Source: Lysinibacillus sp. FSL W8-0992
GTDB taxonomy: Bacteria; Bacillota; Bacilli; Bacillales_A; Planococcaceae
Assembly: GCF_038008685.1 (NCBI RefSeq)
Contig: NZ_JBBOZQ010000001.1
Location: forward strand, 2,976,001 to 3,040,000
Direction of reading: 5' to 3'
Length of the DNA stretch: 64,000 bases
Positions 1-8,946 of this stretch are shown piece after piece. A program made the position numbers and the translations under genes. The notes below the pieces were generated by a model. The model saw only the letters and a list, made by a program, of their open reading frames with translations, made no database searches and was not told where the DNA came from. How positions within the stretch are numbered: the stretch's first letter is position 1; each line of letters begins with the position of its first letter.

Positions 1-81
1 ATAGCGCTAGGAGTAGCCTCATGGACAATCTGTTTAGGTATTCAGAAAGCAATTGCTGGAGTATTTCATATTTCAATTTAA
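1..81 (+). CDS. C-terminal end of an unidentified membrane protein (partial)
   Basis: An open frame enters from the left edge and ends at TAA after 26 codons. The visible tail (IALGVASWTICLGIQK, then a hydrophobic end) looks like the last membrane helix of an integral membrane protein. It lies 15 bases before the next gene, so the two may be co-transcribed. The family cannot be named from so short a tail. Confidence 0.5.
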   Translation: MALGVASWTICLGIQKAIAGVFHISI

Positions 82-96
82 AGTAGGTGAAGTTAA

Positions 97-582
97 ATGT
101 CAGTTATCAATATTTCACAAGTGAATAAAAAGGATGTCATCGAGTTTTTTCAAGCGCATTGGGGAACTACAGAAATGGTTATTTCCAGTGGGATTTATGA
201 TTGTAGTAAGTTAGAAGGCTTTGCTTTTATTAACGATAATAAAAAAATCGCAGGTCTAGTAACATACGTAATTCGTGAGGATGAATGTGAAATTATTTCT
301 CTCGATAGTATGGAAGAGGGAAAAGGTATCGGGACATTACTTGTACAAGCAGTAGAAGAGCATGCATGGCAACACCGCTGTACAGTTGTTTCACTCATTA
401 CAACAAATGATAATTTACATGCATTAAAATTTTACCAAAAGCGTGGCTATTACCTCGTAGAAATTTTACAAAATGCAGTAGAACGTGCAAGAGCAGTGAA
501 ACCTGAGATTCCACTAATCGGCAATGACGGAATTCCTATTCGTGATGAAATACGTTTGCAAAAACTATCTGCCTCGTTTTGA
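97..582 (+). CDS. GNAT family N-acetyltransferase
   Basis: A 161-residue single-domain GNAT acetyltransferase, which transfers an acetyl group from acetyl-CoA to an unknown amine. The acetyl-CoA loop is seen as EEGKGIGTLLVQA around residues 72-84, and the C-terminal motif ALKFYQKRGY near 112-121 is typical of the fold. AGTAGGTGA lies about 7 bases before the ATG. It is one of four unrelated-looking GNAT genes in the first 8 kb. Substrate unknown; family assignment firm. Confidence 0.85.
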   Translation: MSVINISQVNKKDVIEFFQAHWGTTEMVISSGIYDCSKLEGFAFINDNKKIAGLVTYVIREDECEIISLDSMEEGKGIGTLLVQAVEEHAWQHRCTVVSLITTNDNLHALKFYQKRGYYLVEILQNAVERARAVKPEIPLIGNDGIPIRDEIRLQKLSASF

Positions 583-597
583 GACAGATGGTTTTTT
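562..597 (+). terminator. Rho-independent terminator after the GNAT gene
   Basis: Ten-base stem AAACTATCTG / CAGATGGTTT (one G-U pair) followed by TTTTTT. It begins inside the last codons of the acetyltransferase gene and ends its transcript. Confidence 0.75.
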
Positions 598-689
598 GCA
601 TTTGAATCGATTGCCACTATGGTGAAATATATTTCGCTGCCTATCATTTCTCGCTATAATTATGTTGAAGATTGAAAGTGAGGAATCCA

Positions 690-1175
690 ATGAAAAAAAT
701 ATTATTTATCCTATTCTTTAGTGTGCTAGTAGTGGGAGCGGCATTTGTGATTTATTTGAAAAGTAATCCGCCACTTGTTATCAATGGGTATACAAGCGCT
801 GATGGTAACCCTACTATCCGTTTAATCGAAATTGAAAATAAAGGTATAAGAGAGCTACAGTTACAAACGATTCTTGTCGATGAAAAATTACCGGAAAGTG
901 CGAAGCTTATTGTCAGCAAATCAGAACCATTTGAAACAGATACAAAAATTGAAAACAACCCAAACATGACATTTCATAAATTAACGCAAGTAAGTATTTT
1001 TCCAAGTCAATACATAGACAGACAGGCGATTGGTAAACAACCGCAACATTATGCAATACAAGTAAATGCTACAACGATTCAAAAAGTTACAATTCAATAT
1101 AACTATTTGAAAATACCATTTACATTAACAGCGGTGCTTCAACCAAATAACGAGCAAAAAAATGATGCCAATTAA
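690..1175 (+). CDS. Membrane-anchored protein of unknown function
   Basis: A 161-residue protein with an N-terminal signal-anchor (MKKILFILFFSVLVVGAAF) and an extracytoplasmic, beta-rich looking domain rich in Thr, Gln and Asn. GTGAGG stands 6 bases before the chosen ATG; an upstream in-frame TTG at 672 has no good ribosome site. No catalytic motif or conserved cysteine was seen and I do not recognise the family. It resembles, in layout only, the next gene: one N-terminal helix plus a soluble domain. Confidence 0.7.
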   Translation: MKKILFILFFSVLVVGAAFVIYLKSNPPLVINGYTSADGNPTIRLIEIENKGIRELQLQTILVDEKLPESAKLIVSKSEPFETDTKIENNPNMTFHKLTQVSIFPSQYIDRQAIGKQPQHYAIQVNATTIQKVTIQYNYLKIPFTLTAVLQPNNEQKNDAN

Positions 1176-1338
1176 AATAGATAAAAAACGAAACAGTCCT
1201 CATTTATGCAAAACTAAATTATTTGTCATATCGTTTATGCCGATGTCATTTCATAAGATTGTTTGATGAAAAAATCCCTTTTTTCCTAAATCATGGTAAT
1301 CTAATGGTAATAGTTATCGCGATGATAGGAGGGGTCTA

Positions 1339-1848
1339 ATGGAATTAGTAATAGTTGGTGTCGTGCTTGTACTTAGTATTTTAGGTACCATTTTAGTTGT
1401 TGTTAAGAAGCAGTCTAAAGGTGATGTAATGCTCCAGGTTGAAGCAATATGTGAAGGAAAGAATGAATTGGACCAGGCCGTTATGAAGATATACTTTACG
1501 TTTTCAATCGGAAAACTTGCCAGTCGTAGTAAAGAAATTATCGGTAGTATTGATTGGTCAGAAGGATGGATGCCAGTCAGCTACAATTTGAAAGAACATG
1601 GAAGCTATAGGGAAGACCGAATCCCTACATTGATAGAAGACAAATACACTACTTTTGATATAGATGCGACGAATGCAATTGATAGTCAAGGTAGTGGTGA
1701 GGGCTATATTGTACTTGTATTAGAAAATCCGACGCATACAATGCTGTCTAGAGCAGGTGTTATGCTAGTTGTAACGGCTAACTTAGTGTCCTATCAATTG
1801 TCAGAATCTATAAGCTGGCATAATGAAGTAGTGGTCAACCATTATTAA
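1339..1848 (+). CDS. Membrane-anchored protein of unknown function
   Basis: A 169-residue protein that begins with one hydrophobic helix (MELVIVGVVLVLSILGTILV) followed by KKQSK, suggesting an N-in anchor, and then about 145 soluble residues. AGGAGGGG lies before the ATG. The soluble part contains no motif I can assign. It is a single gene between the previous hypothetical gene and the thrS leader. Function unknown. Confidence 0.7.
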   Translation: MELVIVGVVLVLSILGTILVVVKKQSKGDVMLQVEAICEGKNELDQAVMKIYFTFSIGKLASRSKEIIGSIDWSEGWMPVSYNLKEHGSYREDRIPTLIEDKYTTFDIDATNAIDSQGSGEGYIVLVLENPTHTMLSRAGVMLVVTANLVSYQLSESISWHNEVVVNHY

Positions 1849-2035
1849 CTCATAGAGGATAGAACTAACGATAAATGCGCAATCCCATAACAAAAAAATT
1901 TTTTCAGAAAAAATGTATGCGTTTTACACTTAGTGATATCAATAAAAAGGGCATAGTTGTTAATGAGAAAATTAATTTTCAAATATTGACAAGTATTTAG
2001 ATGTCCGATATAGTAAATACCAATTTCATGAAACA

Positions 2036-2275
2036 ATGAAAATAGCTATGACAGGGACAAGAGAATTGATGAACGATTCACAGAGAGGGAAGCCTAGCTG
2101 AAAACTTCCTAATGCCGCATCATTTTTTACTACCTTTGAGCAGTGCTTGGAAACATGCACCGTAATTGCGACGTTACAGCAAAGTCAATGAGCTGCTAGT
2201 GGGAATTTGGGTGGAACCACGGGTAAATTACACATACTCGTCCCTATTTTGGGACGGATATGTGTTTTTTTTATT
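2036..2275 (+). promoter_or_regulatory. T-box riboswitch leader of thrS
   Basis: The leader carries the hallmark T-box sequence GGGTGGAACCACGGG at 2209-2223, which pairs with uncharged tRNA, and then a strong terminator (2230-2274; stem built on CGTCCC/GGGACG, then a U run). A Stem I-like region with GGGAAG...CTTCC precedes it. A candidate threonine specifier, ACC at 2132-2134, sits just before TTTGAG as in other T-boxes. Uncharged tRNA-Thr would disrupt the terminator and switch on thrS. The 5' boundary is approximate. Confidence 0.92.
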
Positions 2276-2297
2276 TTCTAGTAAAGGAGAAAAGAAC

Positions 2298-4220
2298 ATG
2301 TCAAATCAAGTATTAAACATTCAGTTTCCAGATGGAAAACAACAAGTATTTACAAAAGGTGTTACACTAACCGACATTGCACAGGCGATTAGCCCCGCAC
2401 TGCGCAAAAAAGCAATTGTAGGAAGTGTGAACGGAACCATCACTGATTTGACGCGCCCTATATTGGCAGATGCCCAAATCAATCTATTTGATGCTAGCTC
2501 ACGCGAGGGAATCGAGGTTATTCGTCATTCAACTGCTCATTTATTAGCACAAGCTATTAAACGAATATTTCCAGATGTGCAGTTTGGGGTAGGGCCTGTC
2601 ATTGAAAATGGGTTTTATTATGATATCGATTTAGCACAATCCCTTGTACCAACAGACTTACAAAAAATAGAAAAAATGATGAAACGAATTGTTCAAGAAA
2701 ATATTGAAATACATCGAAAGATAGTATCGCGAGAAGAAGCTAAACAGTTGTTTCAGCATGATAAATTAAAGTTGGAATTACTAGCTGATATTCCCGAAGA
2801 AGATATAATTACAGTTTATGAGCAAGGTGATTTTTATGATTTATGTCGCGGGCCGCATGTATCGTCAACAGGTAAATTGCAACACTTTCAATTAATGCAA
2901 GTTTCTGGAGCGTATTGGCGTGGCGATAGCCAAAATAAAATGCTTCAGCGCATTTATGGTGTTTCATTTGCTACAAAAGAAGAATTACAAGATTACTTTG
3001 TATTTTTAGAAGAAGCAGAAAAACGCAATCATCGTAAATTAGGAAAAGAACTTGAATTATTTATGTTTTCCGAAGAAGCACCAGGCATGCCGTTCTATTT
3101 AGCAAATGGTCAAATTATTCGAAATGAATTAGAATCCTTTTTACGAAATCTTCAAACGAAGTATGACTATCAAGAGGTTCGTACACCGTTTATGATGAAC
3201 CAGCGTCTATGGGAACAATCGGGACATTGGGACCACTATAAAGACAATATGTATTTTACACAAGTAGATGCTCAAAGCTTCGCATTAAAGCCGATGAATT
3301 GTCCTGGACATATGTTGATTTTCAAAAATGCAAGACATTCATACCGTGATTTGCCGATTCGTATGGCAGAATTTGGGCAAGTTCATCGACATGAATTTAG
3401 CGGTGCATTAATTGGTCTATTGCGTGTACGAACATTTTGCCAAGACGATGCCCATATTTTTGTCACACCAGAACAAATAGAGGATGAAATTAATTTAGCG
3501 CTAAAGATCATTGATCACACGTATCAAGTATTTGGCTTCCAATATGAAATTGAATTATCGACACGTCCTGCTGATTTTATGGGGGATGTTCAGCTTTGGG
3601 ATAAAGCAGAAAGAGCATTGGAAAATGTTTTAAATAATGCAGGATATGCTTATAGAATAAACGAAGGCGACGGCGCATTTTACGGACCTAAAATTGACAT
3701 TCACATAAAAGATGCTATTAAACGCAGTCACCAATGTGCAACAATTCAACTAGATTTCCAACTGCCTGAGAAATTCGATTTAACATATTTAAACGAACAA
3801 AACGAAAAAGTAAGACCTGTCGTTATCCATCGTGCTGTTTTTGGCTCAATTGACCGCTTTTTAGGCATTTTAATTGAACATTTTGGCGGCGCATTTCCGA
3901 CTTGGTTAGCACCACAACAAGTAATTGTGATAGGGGTTGCTACTATCCATCAAGAATATGTCCAACAGGTTGTACATGCACTTGAAAAAGAACAAATACG
4001 AGTGCGAGTAGATGACCGTCAGGAGAAGCTCGGGAAAAAAATAAGAGATGCTCAGATGAAGAAAACACCATATATTCTAGTATTGGGCGATAAAGAGCGC
4101 GATAATCAAAGTGTAACTGTACGCAAATTTGGTCATCAAGAGTTAAATGAAAAAACATTGCAGCAGTTTGTTGATGAAATCAAACAAGAAATTTTACAAA
4201 AAGCGTTACCTACTAGTTAA
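2298..4220 (+). CDS. thrS: Threonine--tRNA ligase
   Basis: A 640-residue class II aminoacyl-tRNA synthetase charging tRNA-Thr in the cytoplasm. Visible parts in order: TGS domain (about 1-64), the editing/SAD domain with HSTAHLLAQ, the zinc-site region with LKPMNCPGHM, motif 2 (MAEFGQVHRHEFSG), motif 3 (VIHRAVFGSIDRFLG), and the anticodon-binding domain at the end. The start is the ATG preceded by AAAGGAG; the frame stays open into the T-box leader, but that part is not protein. Length is normal. Regulation is by the T-box. Whether it is the main or a second thrS copy cannot be told here. Confidence 0.96.
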   Translation: MSNQVLNIQFPDGKQQVFTKGVTLTDIAQAISPALRKKAIVGSVNGTITDLTRPILADAQINLFDASSREGIEVIRHSTAHLLAQAIKRIFPDVQFGVGPVIENGFYYDIDLAQSLVPTDLQKIEKMMKRIVQENIEIHRKIVSREEAKQLFQHDKLKLELLADIPEEDIITVYEQGDFYDLCRGPHVSSTGKLQHFQLMQVSGAYWRGDSQNKMLQRIYGVSFATKEELQDYFVFLEEAEKRNHRKLGKELELFMFSEEAPGMPFYLANGQIIRNELESFLRNLQTKYDYQEVRTPFMMNQRLWEQSGHWDHYKDNMYFTQVDAQSFALKPMNCPGHMLIFKNARHSYRDLPIRMAEFGQVHRHEFSGALIGLLRVRTFCQDDAHIFVTPEQIEDEINLALKIIDHTYQVFGFQYEIELSTRPADFMGDVQLWDKAERALENVLNNAGYAYRINEGDGAFYGPKIDIHIKDAIKRSHQCATIQLDFQLPEKFDLTYLNEQNEKVRPVVIHRAVFGSIDRFLGILIEHFGGAFPTWLAPQQVIVIGVATIHQEYVQQVVHALEKEQIRVRVDDRQEKLGKKIRDAQMKKTPYILVLGDKERDNQSVTVRKFGHQELNEKTLQQFVDEIKQEILQKALPTS

Positions 4221-4225
4221 TAATA

Positions 4226-4265
4226 GAGAAAAGCCTGGTTGGATATTTCAATCAGGCTTTTTCTC
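4226..4265 (+). terminator. Terminator of thrS
   Basis: Long hairpin AGAAAAGCCTGGTTG / CAATCAGGCTTTTTCT, about 14 pairs with a short loop and a U-rich right arm, directly after the thrS stop codon. Confidence 0.88.
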
Positions 4266-4363
4266 ATTACAAATAAAAGTAAATTATTTATTATAAATTG
4301 CAAAGATTATGCTTCTAGTAATGGTTATTCAAGCATAGTATATAGTAAATGTACTTTATAGGA

Positions 4364-4846
4364 TCAAAGCGGTTTATCAGCTTTTAGTATTGGTGAATAC
4401 GTACTACTACCTAATAGTATATTATTCGTTTCTGCATCGACCACTATATATTTATGAAATTCTTCTTGTTCGTTTTGGCGATATGAGGCTAAAAAATATA
4501 CTTGTCTGTTTGGATGAATCATAATGTGACCTGAGAGATCTAATTTTCTACTGTTGTCATTTGTTTGCATAGTAAACATTTTATGAGTGTCAGGCACTTC
4601 TTTAAATAGAATTTTTTGGCGAACGTTAAACGATGAATCTTTATACTCTTCATAGATGGATTTATCTAATTGCTTATAAAATTCGTCTTCAACAAGAAAT
4701 GATTGAAAGTGATTACTAGGGTATTGAAGCGTAGTGTCAGATGTTGTGATAGGTTCACATATAGTAGTTGTCGACTCTTTTGGTAAAGTCTCTGTGTGTG
4801 AAAATAAATTAGAAATAACGACCAAGGTTAAAAACAGTACTTGCAT
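4364..4846 (-). CDS. Putative exported protein of unknown function
   Basis: A 160-residue protein. The start is the ATG 6 bases after AGGAGG; a longer frame exists but lacks a ribosome site. Residues 1-16 are hydrophobic (MQVLFLTLVVISNLF) but carry no preceding lysine or arginine, so this is an atypical signal peptide or anchor. The rest is polar with no cysteine pair or known catalytic motif; the end (YIVVDAETNNILLG) resembles a beta-sandwich domain. Unrecognised, single gene on its strand. Confidence 0.65.
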   Translation of the reverse strand: MQVLFLTLVVISNLFSHTETLPKESTTTICEPITTSDTTLQYPSNHFQSFLVEDEFYKQLDKSIYEEYKDSSFNVRQKILFKEVPDTHKMFTMQTNDNSRKLDLSGHIMIHPNRQVYFLASYRQNEQEEFHKYIVVDAETNNILLGSSTYSPILKADKPL

Positions 4847-4976
4847 AATTTGGCCTCCTATAATTAGTGTTATAGGTAGATTTCCCAATTTTTTGTTATG
4901 TATACGTTTTACTACAGTAACATATTGAAAACTAAGGAATATCGAAAGGACATTTTAACAAGTAATTAGACTGAGC

Positions 4977-5024
4977 GAAAAACCAGCCAAGTAAACAAAA
5001 CATTATTTCTGACTGGTTTTATCG
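4977..5024 (-). terminator. Hairpin terminator after the Spo0E-like gene
   Basis: On the minus strand CGATAAAACCAGTC pairs with GGCTGGTTTTTCG, leaving U residues in the right arm. It lies 50 bases past the stop of the Spo0E-like gene. Confidence 0.55.
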
Positions 5025-5073
5025 AAAATGGGATTATATTATAAAATTTATTTATAAATACTCCTCCTTTATA

Positions 5074-5238
5074 TTAGGATGCTTGTTTTAAATATTTATT
5101 TAGTAAAACATCAAGTTCTTGGCTATAATCTACTACGGCGGGGTGTGTAAATCCTAAATCTTTTGCCTTTTTATACATAATTCTCCTTTTAATCTCAATT
5201 TCAAACTTCAAGAATTGTTTAAGCAATAAATGTACCAA
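5074..5238 (-). CDS. Spo0E-like aspartyl-phosphate phosphatase
   Basis: A 54-residue frame starting at TTG with AGGAGG 8 bases upstream. It contains the family signature: a first helix (FEIEIKRRIMYKKAKDLG), a turn with THPAVV, and the second helix with the diagnostic SQELDVLLNKY. Spo0E-family proteins remove the phosphate from response regulators such as Spo0A and delay sporulation; the Ser-Gln-Glu-Leu-Asp element faces the active site. Normal length for the family (50-85). The short length and TTG start make it easy to miss. The target regulator is inferred, not shown. Confidence 0.85.
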   Translation of the reverse strand: MVHLLLKQFLKFEIEIKRRIMYKKAKDLGFTHPAVVDYSQELDVLLNKYLKQAS

Positions 5239-5733
5239 CTTATTCTCCTCCTAATTTTTTTCCGCATATTCTTGATTTTAAATTCCAATGACTTTGATTC
5301 AGCTTTTTCATTGTATATCACTTAAAACAAAAAAAATGTCACATTGTGTATCGAAATTGAAATTCGTAATTTAGTCACAAATTAGTCTAAGTATCTATAA
5401 AAATAATGTGAATTCTAGTGAAAATTTTTTACCCTTTTATTTGATTAATAAGTTATGTATTAGCGAATTGACAGTGTTTTTTCTTAAAAAAATGGTTAGA
5501 ATAAAACTTTTTACGTTTGTGTCTTTTTTACTATAGAGAATAATCTATCTAACTAGAATCGTTAATGAGAAACGTTACAATATTTCATTTCTTGTCGCAA
5601 TTTATCAAATTCTATTATTTGCTGTTTAATTATTAGGAATAATTCTTTTTCTTAAAATTGCTTGACATATATAGACTTTTTTTCTAAATGATCAGAAAGC
5701 GAAGTCAATATACGGTACATTATAAATGAGTAA
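5239..5733. other. AT-rich intergenic stretch
   Basis: About 500 bases of very AT-rich DNA with the divergent promoter region of the Spo0E-like gene. A TTGACA at 5662-5667 with TAAATG 17 bases later could be a weak promoter firing toward the hairpin at 5734. No protein frame with a ribosome site was seen. Confidence 0.4.
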
Positions 5734-5770
5734 CGCACACATTCATTATGTTGAATGTGTGCGCTTTTTT
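5734..5770 (+). terminator. Strong hairpin with T tract
   Basis: Perfect 12-base stem CGCACACATTCA / TGAATGTGTGCG with a 6-base loop, then CTTTTTT. It is oriented for rightward transcripts although no rightward gene precedes it; it may also stop the acetyltransferase gene that ends here on the other strand. Confidence 0.7.
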
Positions 5771-6323
5771 AACTAAGTGGGGGCCACTCTTCACGTAATA
5801 GGCCGAATAAGATAATATCGTGAAATTTACCGAAGCGGAAAATTTCATTACGAAGGATGCCTTCTTTTGTAAATCCACATTTTTCATAGGAACGTATCGC
5901 GCCTACATTAAAGCTGAACACTTGTAGTTTAATTTTGTTTATTGCAATGTAGTCGAAGATGAACGTGATGAGCGTCTGCATAGCATCAGTTCCTAATCCT
6001 TTACCTTGCCATTTTTCACTCAAAGATATGCCTACTAAACATGTACTATTAATCCAGTTAATAGAATATACACCACATGAACCAATAAACTGTTGCGTCG
6101 TCTTTTCAAAAATACCAAAGAAAAATTCTTCCTTTTTTCCACTAATACTTTGAAAGAAAGAAGAATGGTCTTCTACTGTATGTGGGAATGGAATTTCATC
6201 ATTAGCAAGTAATAAAGTATGTTGTTCACTCTCTACCTTTATAAACTCTTCTAAATCAGAAGATGCCATTTGCTTCAAAATAATCGATTGTCCATTAAGA
6301 AAATCTTTAAAATATTGTTCCAT
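5769..6323 (-). CDS. GNAT acetyltransferase, RimJ/RimL-like
   Basis: A 184-residue GNAT enzyme. The start is the ATG preceded by AAGGGAG; 22 extra upstream codons stay open but have no ribosome site. It shows SEKWQGKGLGTDAM, the acetyl-CoA loop, near residues 120-135, and GAIRSYEKCGFTKEG, the conserved ending of the RimJ/RimL subgroup that acetylates protein N-termini or small amines. Substrate is not predictable. It stands alone on the minus strand. Confidence 0.82.
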   Translation of the reverse strand: MEQYFKDFLNGQSIILKQMASSDLEEFIKVESEQHTLLLANDEIPFPHTVEDHSSFFQSISGKKEEFFFGIFEKTTQQFIGSCGVYSINWINSTCLVGISLSEKWQGKGLGTDAMQTLITFIFDYIAINKIKLQVFSFNVGAIRSYEKCGFTKEGILRNEIFRFGKFHDIILFGLLREEWPPLS

Positions 6324-6595
6324 GTAAATTCTCCCTTGTTTAAGGGTTGCAGTGTAAGTTAACATCCCTTTGAAATTAGTTTGTTCCAAACATTTCTACT
6401 GCTTTTAGCGCAATCATAGTCGCATCTCCTTTAAATTGAATAGTATAATAATAGCATAGTTTGGAATTTAAAGTAAATAAATGAAAAATAACATGATAGT
6501 GTGTGATTAGTTAGTAAATTTTAAACTTTGATAATCTGCTATTAATTTCTAAAATATGTTAAAATTATTTGTGAGTAAATGGAAGAAGGGATAAT

Positions 6596-7063
6596 ATGCG
6601 ACTAAAATTTTATGATACATCCGATCGTTCATTAATTGAGCAATATACGTTAACTAAAGAGCAGCTTCGCTATACGATGTCCCCTCAGGAAAGTATTGAA
6701 TTAGTTAAAACTGATAAAAGTCGACATGCGGTGTTAGCGATAAAAGAAGGGAAGCTCGTTACTTTTTTTGTTCTTCATGAAAAGGAAGGGGTAAAACCTT
6801 ACACTGGAAATAATCAAGCTTTATTAATTCGTGCATTTTCAACGGATGTCAATGAACAAGGTAAGGGGTATGCAACTGAAGCATTACAATTATTGCCCTC
6901 GTTTGTGCAACAACATTTTCCTACTATAAATGAACTAGTTTTAGGTGTGAATTTTCCTAATATCGCAGCACAGGCTCTTTATAAAAAATGTGGCTTTGTA
7001 GATGAAGGCGTCAATGCAGCAGGGATTAACGATGAGTTGAAAGTAATGAGTTATTATTTATAA
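6596..7063 (+). CDS. GNAT family N-acetyltransferase
   Basis: A 155-residue GNAT protein with the acetyl-CoA loop VNEQGKGYATEALQLL (about 82-97) and the motif IAAQALYKKCGFVDEG near the C-terminus. GAAGGG precedes the ATG. It lies 28 bases before another GNAT gene, so the two likely form a small operon. The substrate is unknown. Confidence 0.82.
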   Translation: MRLKFYDTSDRSLIEQYTLTKEQLRYTMSPQESIELVKTDKSRHAVLAIKEGKLVTFFVLHEKEGVKPYTGNNQALLIRAFSTDVNEQGKGYATEALQLLPSFVQQHFPTINELVLGVNFPNIAAQALYKKCGFVDEGVNAAGINDELKVMSYYL

Positions 7064-7091
7064 TCTATCAAATGAAATAAGGGTGAATGAA

Positions 7092-7526
7092 ATGATGCCA
7101 GTAATAGCAAGTACAGAGCATATTGATGACCTATGTACAATGGATAAAGAAGTGATAGGGGAATATTCAAGAAAGGATATGATAATAAAAGCAATTGAAG
7201 AAAAGCGATGCCTTATTCAAAGAACGCACAGCGGTATTGCAGGATTTTTAATTTTTACGACTAATTTTTTTGAATGTAGTTTTATTTCATTGATCATTGT
7301 AAAACCTTCTGAACGAAGAAAAGGGGTGGCTTCATCACTACTAGCTAGTTTTGTCAGTATGGCACCAACACCCAAAATTTTCTCCTCTACAAATCAATCA
7401 AATTTGCAAATGCAAAAAGTATTTGAAGTGGCTGGATTTAATAGAAGTGGCTTTATTGAAAACTTGGATGATGGTGATCCTGAAATCATTTATTTTAAAT
7501 CAAAAGTGATTGAAATTGGGAAGTAA
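7092..7526 (+). CDS. GNAT family N-acetyltransferase
   Basis: A 144-residue GNAT protein, second in a two-gene unit. The loop PSERRKGVASSLLASF (about 73-88) binds acetyl-CoA. The start is taken as the first of two adjacent ATG codons because AAGGGTG lies about 7 bases before it; a GTG at 7083 overlaps that site. The C-terminal helix motif is weaker than usual (MQKVFEVAGFNRSGF). Substrate unknown. Confidence 0.75.
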   Translation: MMPVIASTEHIDDLCTMDKEVIGEYSRKDMIIKAIEEKRCLIQRTHSGIAGFLIFTTNFFECSFISLIIVKPSERRKGVASSLLASFVSMAPTPKIFSSTNQSNLQMQKVFEVAGFNRSGFIENLDDGDPEIIYFKSKVIEIGK

Positions 7527-7662
7527 TTGTTTGAGTGCCTGTCACTTACCATATACACATTATAAGTAAAAATCCACATTGCTTTCCGCGGCACAGTGTA
7601 AGCCGCAGAAGTCTACGTGGATTTTTACTTGGAGATTTCAGAATTGTTTGAGTGCCTGTCAC
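7525..7662. repeat. Composite intergenic repeat: long hairpin framed by a 21-bp direct repeat
   Basis: A perfect 21-bp direct repeat containing GTTTGAGTGCCTGTCAC occurs at 7525-7545 and 7642-7662 (117 bp apart). Between them lies a perfect 14-bp inverted repeat, AAGTAAAAATCCAC / GTGGATTTTTACTT (7564-7577 and 7617-7630), with a smaller CCGCGGC...GCCGC arm inside. It sits between two convergent genes and could act as a two-way terminator or be a miniature repeat element. Confidence 0.7.
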
Positions 7663-7665
7663 GTT

Positions 7666-8403
7666 CTAATGCTTTTTTGCTTTTACTAATAAAAAGGAAG
7701 GTTTCCTTAATTCTTTTTTTAATTTTGGAAGAGCTTGTATTGCTTCGTTAGAAGGGATAGGTTCTTCAATTTTCTCGATAGTGAGTCCATGCGCAATTAG
7801 TGTATTGAGTATAGTTGATAGCGTTCGATGATACTTTATAACACCTTCAACTAACCAGGTTTGCTCCCTTAAGCCTTCCGCTTGATAATCATCAATTGCA
7901 TAATGACATAAATCACCATCCTCATCGCAAATCCAATTATCCGTATCTTTGCGTGCTGTGACAATCGGGTGTTCTATTGAAAAAATGACTACACCATCAT
8001 TACGAAGCAATGACGATACTTTAGCAATTACTGCATTAAAATCTTCTATATAATGTAGAGCGAGAGAGCTTGTAATACAATAAAAGCTATTTGCAGGTGC
8101 ATTAAATTCCTCAAATGATTGTAAACAATAAGAAATGTTTGGGTGCGCATGCAATGTTTTAGCAACAGCAAGCATATTTTTCGACACATCTATCGCTGTT
8201 ACATGCCTCGCTTTGTTCTCAATACAATAAGTTGCAAATTCCCCCATACCACAGCCGATATCAAGTAACTGTAAATCATGTAGATCGGGTAGTAATGCTT
8301 TAAATGCTGGCTGCTCAAGTAATTGATTATAATTGAATGATGATGTTCGTAATTGTCGGTATTGCTTAAAGAAATTTGGATTATCATAAATATTCTGTTG
8401 CAT
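7666..8403 (-). CDS. Class I SAM-dependent methyltransferase
   Basis: A 245-residue methyltransferase of the Methyltransf_11/UbiE-like type. The SAM-binding motif I reads LLDIGCGMGEFA (about 45-56), followed by the acidic end of strand 2 (AIDVSKNML) and SSLALHYIEDF as motif II. GGAGG precedes the ATG. The C-terminal part (IEEPIPSNEAI) matches small-molecule methyltransferases. The acceptor is unknown. Single gene. Confidence 0.85.
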   Translation of the reverse strand: MQQNIYDNPNFFKQYRQLRTSSFNYNQLLEQPAFKALLPDLHDLQLLDIGCGMGEFATYCIENKARHVTAIDVSKNMLAVAKTLHAHPNISYCLQSFEEFNAPANSFYCITSSLALHYIEDFNAVIAKVSSLLRNDGVVIFSIEHPIVTARKDTDNWICDEDGDLCHYAIDDYQAEGLREQTWLVEGVIKYHRTLSTILNTLIAHGLTIEKIEEPIPSNEAIQALPKLKKELRKPSFLLVKAKKH

Positions 8404-8537
8404 GTAAAACCTCCGAATTATTTTACATAACGTTATGTTTCATTTGCGCATGATTATTTTCTCATACAGCCAAAGAAAGAAATAGACTTATAATATAATT
8501 TTTGGTAATATGTAGATAGAGGCATGTCTGCTTTCAT

Positions 8538-8580
8538 AAAAACCAACTTTTTGCGTAAGTGAAAAGTTGGTTTTTTTTTG
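8538..8580 (+). terminator. Hairpin with nine T residues
   Basis: AAAACCAACTTTTT pairs with GAAAAGTTGGTTTT, followed by a run of T. It points rightward, yet no rightward gene lies upstream, so it may end a small RNA or act as a leader attenuator for genes downstream. Confidence 0.65.
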
Positions 8581-8621
8581 AAATCCCATAATAAGGAGAT
8601 GTTGTTTTGGCAAAATAGTTA

Positions 8622-8828
8622 GTGCCGTTATGCATATACCTCCTTACAACTATTGTTCATCTATTTTTACTGACGCTTTCAAATGGGCGAAGTTTGATAG
8701 GCTTCACAATGATTATCCCGCTCCTCTCAGTAATTCTTATTCAAAAAATAGGTGCTAGTCTACCTATTGTATATTCGTTATCCTGTTTGTATTCCTTTGC
8801 TTCTTCTTGTATCGTCACATCTTTGTAA
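8622..8828 (+). CDS. Small hydrophobic protein, doubtful or decayed
   Basis: A 68-codon frame from GTG encoding two or three hydrophobic helices. A better ribosome site (AAGGAG at 8594-8599) fits a TTG at 8607 in the same frame, but a TAG stop follows after three codons. It is therefore either a real small membrane protein with a weak GTG start or a pseudogene with an early stop. Not recognised. Confidence 0.3.
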   Translation: MPLCIYLLTTIVHLFLLTLSNGRSLIGFTMIIPLLSVILIQKIGASLPIVYSLSCLYSFASSCIVTSL

Positions 8829-8946
8829 CATATACCTTTAATAGTAAAAATTTACAGAGAGAAGAAGGCACTTAATGTAACGGGTTACGTTCTTTTTATG
8901 GAGAGGCATTCACAGCTTCTACCAAAAAAGGATGTTGGAGGTCGTT

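Noticed and set aside
2166..2297. N-terminal extension of ThrS by 44 codons
   Set aside because: The stretch is the T-box and terminator of the leader; the ATG at 2298 has AAAGGAG and gives the normal protein start.
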